Shown here: one piece after another, positions 61,166 to 64,000 of the stretch
Layout: every line of letters starts with the position of its first letter
Numbering within the stretch: position 1 is the stretch's first letter
Assembly: GCA_001552515.1 (NCBI GenBank)
Contig: BCRI01000010.1
Span: forward strand, 26,351-90,350
Direction of reading: 5' to 3'
Source: Sphaerimonospora mesophila NBRC 14179 = JCM 3151
Lineage (GTDB): Bacteria > Actinomycetota > Actinomycetes > Streptosporangiales > Streptosporangiaceae
Length of the DNA stretch: 64,000 bases
The notes under the pieces: model-generated
What the model was told of the DNA's origin: nothing
The model's database searches: none
The model's input: the letters and a program-made list of their open reading frames with translations, nothing else
Program-made: the position numbers and the translations under genes

Positions 61166-61558
61166 GACCTATACATTACCCAGCCGCCCGGTTCGGTAAA
61201 GCGGTTGAGGCCGCCGAACATCGAGCCGTGATCAACCGCTGCCGTCGTCCCCGTTCGCCGCGCCCCCCGCCGGCCACGACACACCGCCAGGCGTTCGGCA
61301 CGTGGAAACGAAGAGACGTCTTCATAACTCTACGTACCCATATAAGCGCGTAGTGTAACCGAGTCGTGGAGGGCGTGACCGGGGGATTCACGACCAGAGA
61401 GTCGTCGCCGATTCGACAGGGGAATATGGCGCCGGGGGTAGATCAGACCAAGCCGGTCAGATGACCTCGATCAAACCTCGCCGGTCGAACCGTACCGATC
61501 AAGAAGGCACTCCGATCGGACCCGATCCGATCGGAGCGACCTGATCGGATCGTACGGA
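61166..61558. other. Intergenic region with a GATC-rich hairpin
   Basis: Between upp and the small membrane gene (both leftward). A perfect inverted repeat CTCCGATCGGA (61510-61520) / TCCGATCGGAG (61526-61536) probably ends upp. It sits among many GATC words (61466-61562). No gene is seen; the AT-richer part near 61320-61365 may hold promoter elements. Confidence 0.55.
61510..61536 (-). terminator. Hairpin terminator after upp
   Basis: An 11-bp perfect stem with a 5-base loop, 23 bases beyond the upp stop codon. The stem is rich in GATC. Confidence 0.65.
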
Positions 61559-62197
61559 TCAGACCACGCCGTAGAGGCGGTCTCCGGCGTCGCCGAGCCC
61601 GGGCACGATGTAGCCCTGCTCGTTGAGCCGCTCGTCGAGGGCGGCGGTCACCACACGGATCGGTTTGCCGGTGCCGCGGAAGGTGTCGTCCATGTGCGCG
61701 ATCCCCTCGGGCGCGGCCAGGAGGCAGATGGCGGTGACGTCCTGTGCCCCGCGGTCGAACAGGAACCGGACCGCCGCGGCCAGGGTGCCGCCCGTGGCCA
61801 GCATCGGGTCGAGCACGTAGCACTGGCGTCCGGACAGATCCTCCGGCAGCCGGGTGGCGTAGGTCTGGGCCTTCAACGTGGACTCGTCGCGGATCATGCC
61901 CAGGAAGCCGACCTCGGCCGTGGGCAGGATGCGGGTCATGCCGTCGAGCATGCCGAGCCCGGCGCGCAGGATCGGCACGACGAGCGGCGCCGGACGGGCC
62001 AGCCGCACACCGTGAGTGGTCACGAGGGGGGTTTCCACGGTGACGTCGGTCACGCGGACGTCGCGGGTGGCCTCGTAGGCGAGGAGCGTGACCAGTTCGT
62101 CGGCGAGCCGGCGGAACGTCGGCGAGTCGGTCCGCACGTCACGGAGGGTGGTCAGCTTGTGGGCCACGAGCGGATGATCGACGACGAGGGTCTCCAT
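61559..62197 (-). CDS. upp: Uracil phosphoribosyltransferase
   Basis: The enzyme salvages uracil to UMP with PRPP. The 212-residue protein has [44 protein letters not shown], the PRPP loop [12 protein letters not shown] and [21 protein letters not shown] 62197. It is divergent from the tadA group. Confidence 0.95.
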   Translation of the reverse strand: METLVVDHPLVAHKLTTLRDVRTDSPTFRRLADELVTLLAYEATRDVRVTDVTVETPLVTTHGVRLARPAPLVVPILRAGLGMLDGMTRILPTAEVGFLGMIRDESTLKAQTYATRLPEDLSGRQCYVLDPMLATGGTLAAAVRFLFDRGAQDVTAICLLAAPEGIAHMDDTFRGTGKPIRVVTAALDERLNEQGYIVPGLGDAGDRLYGVV

Positions 62198-62338
62198 GGC
62201 AGGAAAAGTTACCGTGTCCTGGGCCGATCCTCGACGTCGCCTGACTCTTTTGATCACAATTTGGAGTGACCGACGGGCGGTGGAACGTCGAGTCTGCGAC
62301 GATTGCGTGTTGTGAGGATCGTGCCGGTGGAGATGACG

Positions 62339-62830
62339 ATGACAGACGACGAAGACGCGCTTGACTTCGCCATCGTGGTCTACCGCGAGGATGACCACTG
62401 GGAGGCCGAGATGCTTCCGGTGGCTCTCACTTCCGACCTGCACGGACTCGTCCACGCCCTCCGCCAGACGCCGAGCATGGGCACCACGATTGGCATGGTC
62501 GCGGTGGGGGATGACTTCTTTGTGGTGTTACGGGTTTTCGGTGAACGGGTGAGCGTCTTCCTCTCGGACATCACGGCGGCGTGGGATTGGTCACTCGCGC
62601 GCCAGGTTCTCGAGTACCTCGACGTGCCCGTGCCCGAGGAGGAGGATCTCGACGGCGTGTATCCGGCGGGAGATCTGTCCATCTTCGCCGACCTCGGGCT
62701 CGACGAGATGGAGCTGGGCGCGCTGTCCGGCGACCTCGATCTGCTGCCGGACGAGGTGCTGTCCAGCATCGCCGCACGGCTCGGATTCTCCCACCCGTTC
62801 GAACGCGCCGTCGACGCCGCCGTCGGCTGA
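62339..62830 (+). CDS. tRNA adenosine deaminase-associated protein, first copy
   Basis: A 163-residue acidic protein: [62 protein letters not shown], then a Glu/Asp-rich segment with [29 protein letters not shown] precedes ATG 62339 (spacing 7); earlier in-frame starts exist from 62303. It is named by its conserved place beside tadA; its biochemical role is unknown. Confidence 0.78.
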   Translation: MTDDEDALDFAIVVYREDDHWEAEMLPVALTSDLHGLVHALRQTPSMGTTIGMVAVGDDFFVVLRVFGERVSVFLSDITAAWDWSLARQVLEYLDVPVPEEEDLDGVYPAGDLSIFADLGLDEMELGALSGDLDLLPDEVLSSIAARLGFSHPFERAVDAAVG

Positions 62831-62845
62831 CCTCGGGAGACGGCA

Positions 62846-63328
62846 ATGCCCTCGAGATCCAACCTCTTCTCCGCGGCCTTCGCCAGGACGGACGATCGCT
62901 GGACCGGCGCCGAGGTCGACCTCGGCGAGGCCGAGATCGCCGACGACCTGGGCGATGCGGCACAGGAGACACTCGGGCTCAGCGGTGACGAGCTGATCCT
63001 GCTGTGCGTCGAGGTCGAGGACGAGTGGTTCGCGATCGTCCGCTATGAGGACGCGCTGGACCCCCGTGTGTTCATCTCCGATGCCCATGCCGCGATGGGC
63101 GACCCCCTCGGTGAACTCCTCGGCGAGCTCGCCGGGGTCGTGGTGGACGCGGAAGCGCCCGACCTCGGCATCCGCCCGGTGGGCGACCTCGAGCTGCTCA
63201 CCGACTTCTCGCTGAGCGCCGAGGAGCTGCTGGAGCTCAGCATGGAGGAGGGCGTGCTCCCCGCGGACATCCTGTCCCTCATCGCCGAACGCCTCGGGTT
63301 CGCCGACGAGCTCGACCGGCTGCGGTGA
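62846..63328 (+). CDS. tRNA adenosine deaminase-associated protein, second copy
   Basis: A 160-residue acidic protein starting ATG 62846 after GGGAGA: AAFARTDDRWTGAEVDLGEA, LCVEVEDEWFAIVRYEDALDPRVFISDAHAAMGDPLGELL. The C-terminal pattern (GDLELLTDFSLSAEELLELS...IAERLGF) is related to that of the first copy. Its stop overlaps the tadA start by four bases (GTGA), so it is coupled to tadA. Confidence 0.76.
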   Translation: MPSRSNLFSAAFARTDDRWTGAEVDLGEAEIADDLGDAAQETLGLSGDELILLCVEVEDEWFAIVRYEDALDPRVFISDAHAAMGDPLGELLGELAGVVVDAEAPDLGIRPVGDLELLTDFSLSAEELLELSMEEGVLPADILSLIAERLGFADELDRLR

Positions 63329-63795
63329 ACGGGGGGCCGGCGGAACGCTACGAGCCGGCGATGCGGCTCGCGCTGGCCGAGGCCGTACGAGCCGGGCGGC
63401 GTGGCGAGGTGCCGGTGGGCGCCGTGGTGCTGGGGCCGGACGGCGAGATCCTGTGTGTCGCCGGCAACGACCGCGAGACGAGCGGCGATCCCACCGCACA
63501 CGCCGAGATGCTCGCCCTGCGCGAGGCGGCGCGGGCGACCGGGGAGTGGCGGCTCACCGGCTGCACGCTCGTGGTGACGCTCGAACCCTGCACGATGTGC
63601 GCGGGCGCGGCCGTACTCGCCCGGGTCGATCGAGTGGTGTACGGCGCGGCCGACGAGAAGGGCGGCGCGGCGGGCTCGCTGTGGGACGTCATCAGGGATC
63701 GTCGGCTCAACCACCGGCCCGAGGTCGTCATGGGCGTGCTGGCCGACGAGTGCGCCGCCGTGCTCGGGGAGTTCTTCGCCGCCCGGCGAGGCTGA
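63325..63795 (+). CDS. tadA: tRNA(Arg) adenosine-34 deaminase
   Basis: TadA converts A34 to inosine in tRNA-Arg(ACG) and acts as a dimer. The 156-residue protein has the zinc-deaminase motif HAE (His59, Glu61) and the zinc cysteines PCTMC (Cys89, Cys92), with ATGEWRLTGCTLVVTLEPCTMCAG. GTG 63325. It is the last gene of the three-gene unit and precedes tRNA-Ser. Confidence 0.94.
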   Translation: MNGGPAERYEPAMRLALAEAVRAGRRGEVPVGAVVLGPDGEILCVAGNDRETSGDPTAHAEMLALREAARATGEWRLTGCTLVVTLEPCTMCAGAAVLARVDRVVYGAADEKGGAAGSLWDVIRDRRLNHRPEVVMGVLADECAAVLGEFFAARRG

Positions 63796-63877
63796 GCCGC
63801 CTTTACGGGCGGGCGCCGGAGGATGCGTTGGAAAACGGATGCGCGGGCATCGCCCTTCGTCCGGTAAGCTGCTGCGC

Positions 63878-63965
63878 GGTGGAGTCGCCTAGTGGCCGAG
63901 GGCGCACGCCTCGAAAGCGTGTGTAGGGCAACCTACCGTGGGTTCAAATCCCACCTCCACCGCCA
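63878..63965 (+). tRNA. tRNA-Ser(CGA)
   Basis: An 88-base cloverleaf including the encoded CCA (63963-63965). Acceptor GGTGGAG pairs with CTCCACC; the anticodon loop is CTCGAAA (anticodon CGA, reading UCG); a long class II variable arm (GTAGG-GCAA-CCTAC) and GGTTCAAAT T-loop are present. Confidence 0.95.
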
Positions 63966-63968
63966 TGT

Positions 63969-63984
63969 GATGTCTCAAGACATC
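63969..63984 (+). terminator. Short hairpin after tRNA-Ser
   Basis: GATGTC-TCAA-GACATC forms a 6-bp stem 4 bases past the tRNA. It lacks a U tract, so termination is only suggested. Confidence 0.4.
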
Positions 63985-64000
63985 GGAAACCCTCGAACCC

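Overview
This is an origin-proximal chromosomal segment of a high-GC actinobacterium. The left end carries rpmH-rnpA-yidD-yidC-jag-rsmG-parA-parB with four parS sites, and murJ, sigM, trxB, trxA, ssb, rpsR, rplI and dnaB follow in the order usual for Streptomyces-like and Streptosporangium-like chromosomes. GTG and TTG starts, very high GC and the inositol-phosphate synthase/PadR pair also fit. I suspect Streptosporangiales, but no rRNA is present to prove it. dnaA and oriC should lie just left of base 1.

Layout. 1-6.9 kb: ribosome/RNase P/membrane-insertase genes, then the chromosome-partition module with parS at 3611, 4910, 6158 and 6870 and a frameshifted histidine-phosphatase gene. 6.9-13.6 kb: D-Ala-D-Ala ligase, a PLP aminotransferase, a GNAT enzyme, a two-component system and a DUF418 membrane protein. 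13.7-23.1 kb: a leftward envelope/redox block (YbaK-like protein, DUF6049 protein, MurJ flippase, pseudokinase, SigM, its anti-sigma factor, TrxB, TrxA). 23.1-34 kb: CCA-adding enzyme, BioA, two secreted wall-active enzymes sharing a C-terminal module, an MFS exporter, Idi, inositol-3-phosphate synthase and its PadR neighbour. 34.6-44.3 kb: a class A penicillin-binding protein, two GT87-like mannosyltransferases, endonuclease IV, two small membrane proteins and rpsF-ssb-rpsR-rplI. 44.6-50.3 kb: a polar amino-acid ABC importer, a MATE exporter and dnaB. 50.5-52.3 kb: a small accessory island with a TnpB nuclease gene, a tnpA stub and a broken secreted-protein gene. 52.4-57.6 kb: an ABC-2 exporter divergent from a two-component system, then a second-type dnaN. 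58.2-64 kb: GntR and XRE-TPR regulators, a PH-domain protein, upp, tadA with two companion genes, and tRNA-Ser(CGA).

The most unusual content is non-coding. Three intergenic sites (24.7, 40.6 and 44.4 kb) carry a degenerate 21-base motif repeated at about 53-bp steps. Two sites are near-palindromic, with three copies in each direction; the third is a half-site. A separate family of about 100-124 bp occurs as a tandem pair near parB and as an inverted tandem pair after the dnaN paralogue. DnaA-box clusters lie at 40.5 kb and before dnaB.

Starts were chosen from ribosome-binding sites and family N-termini. Families were recognised from sequence alone, without searches.
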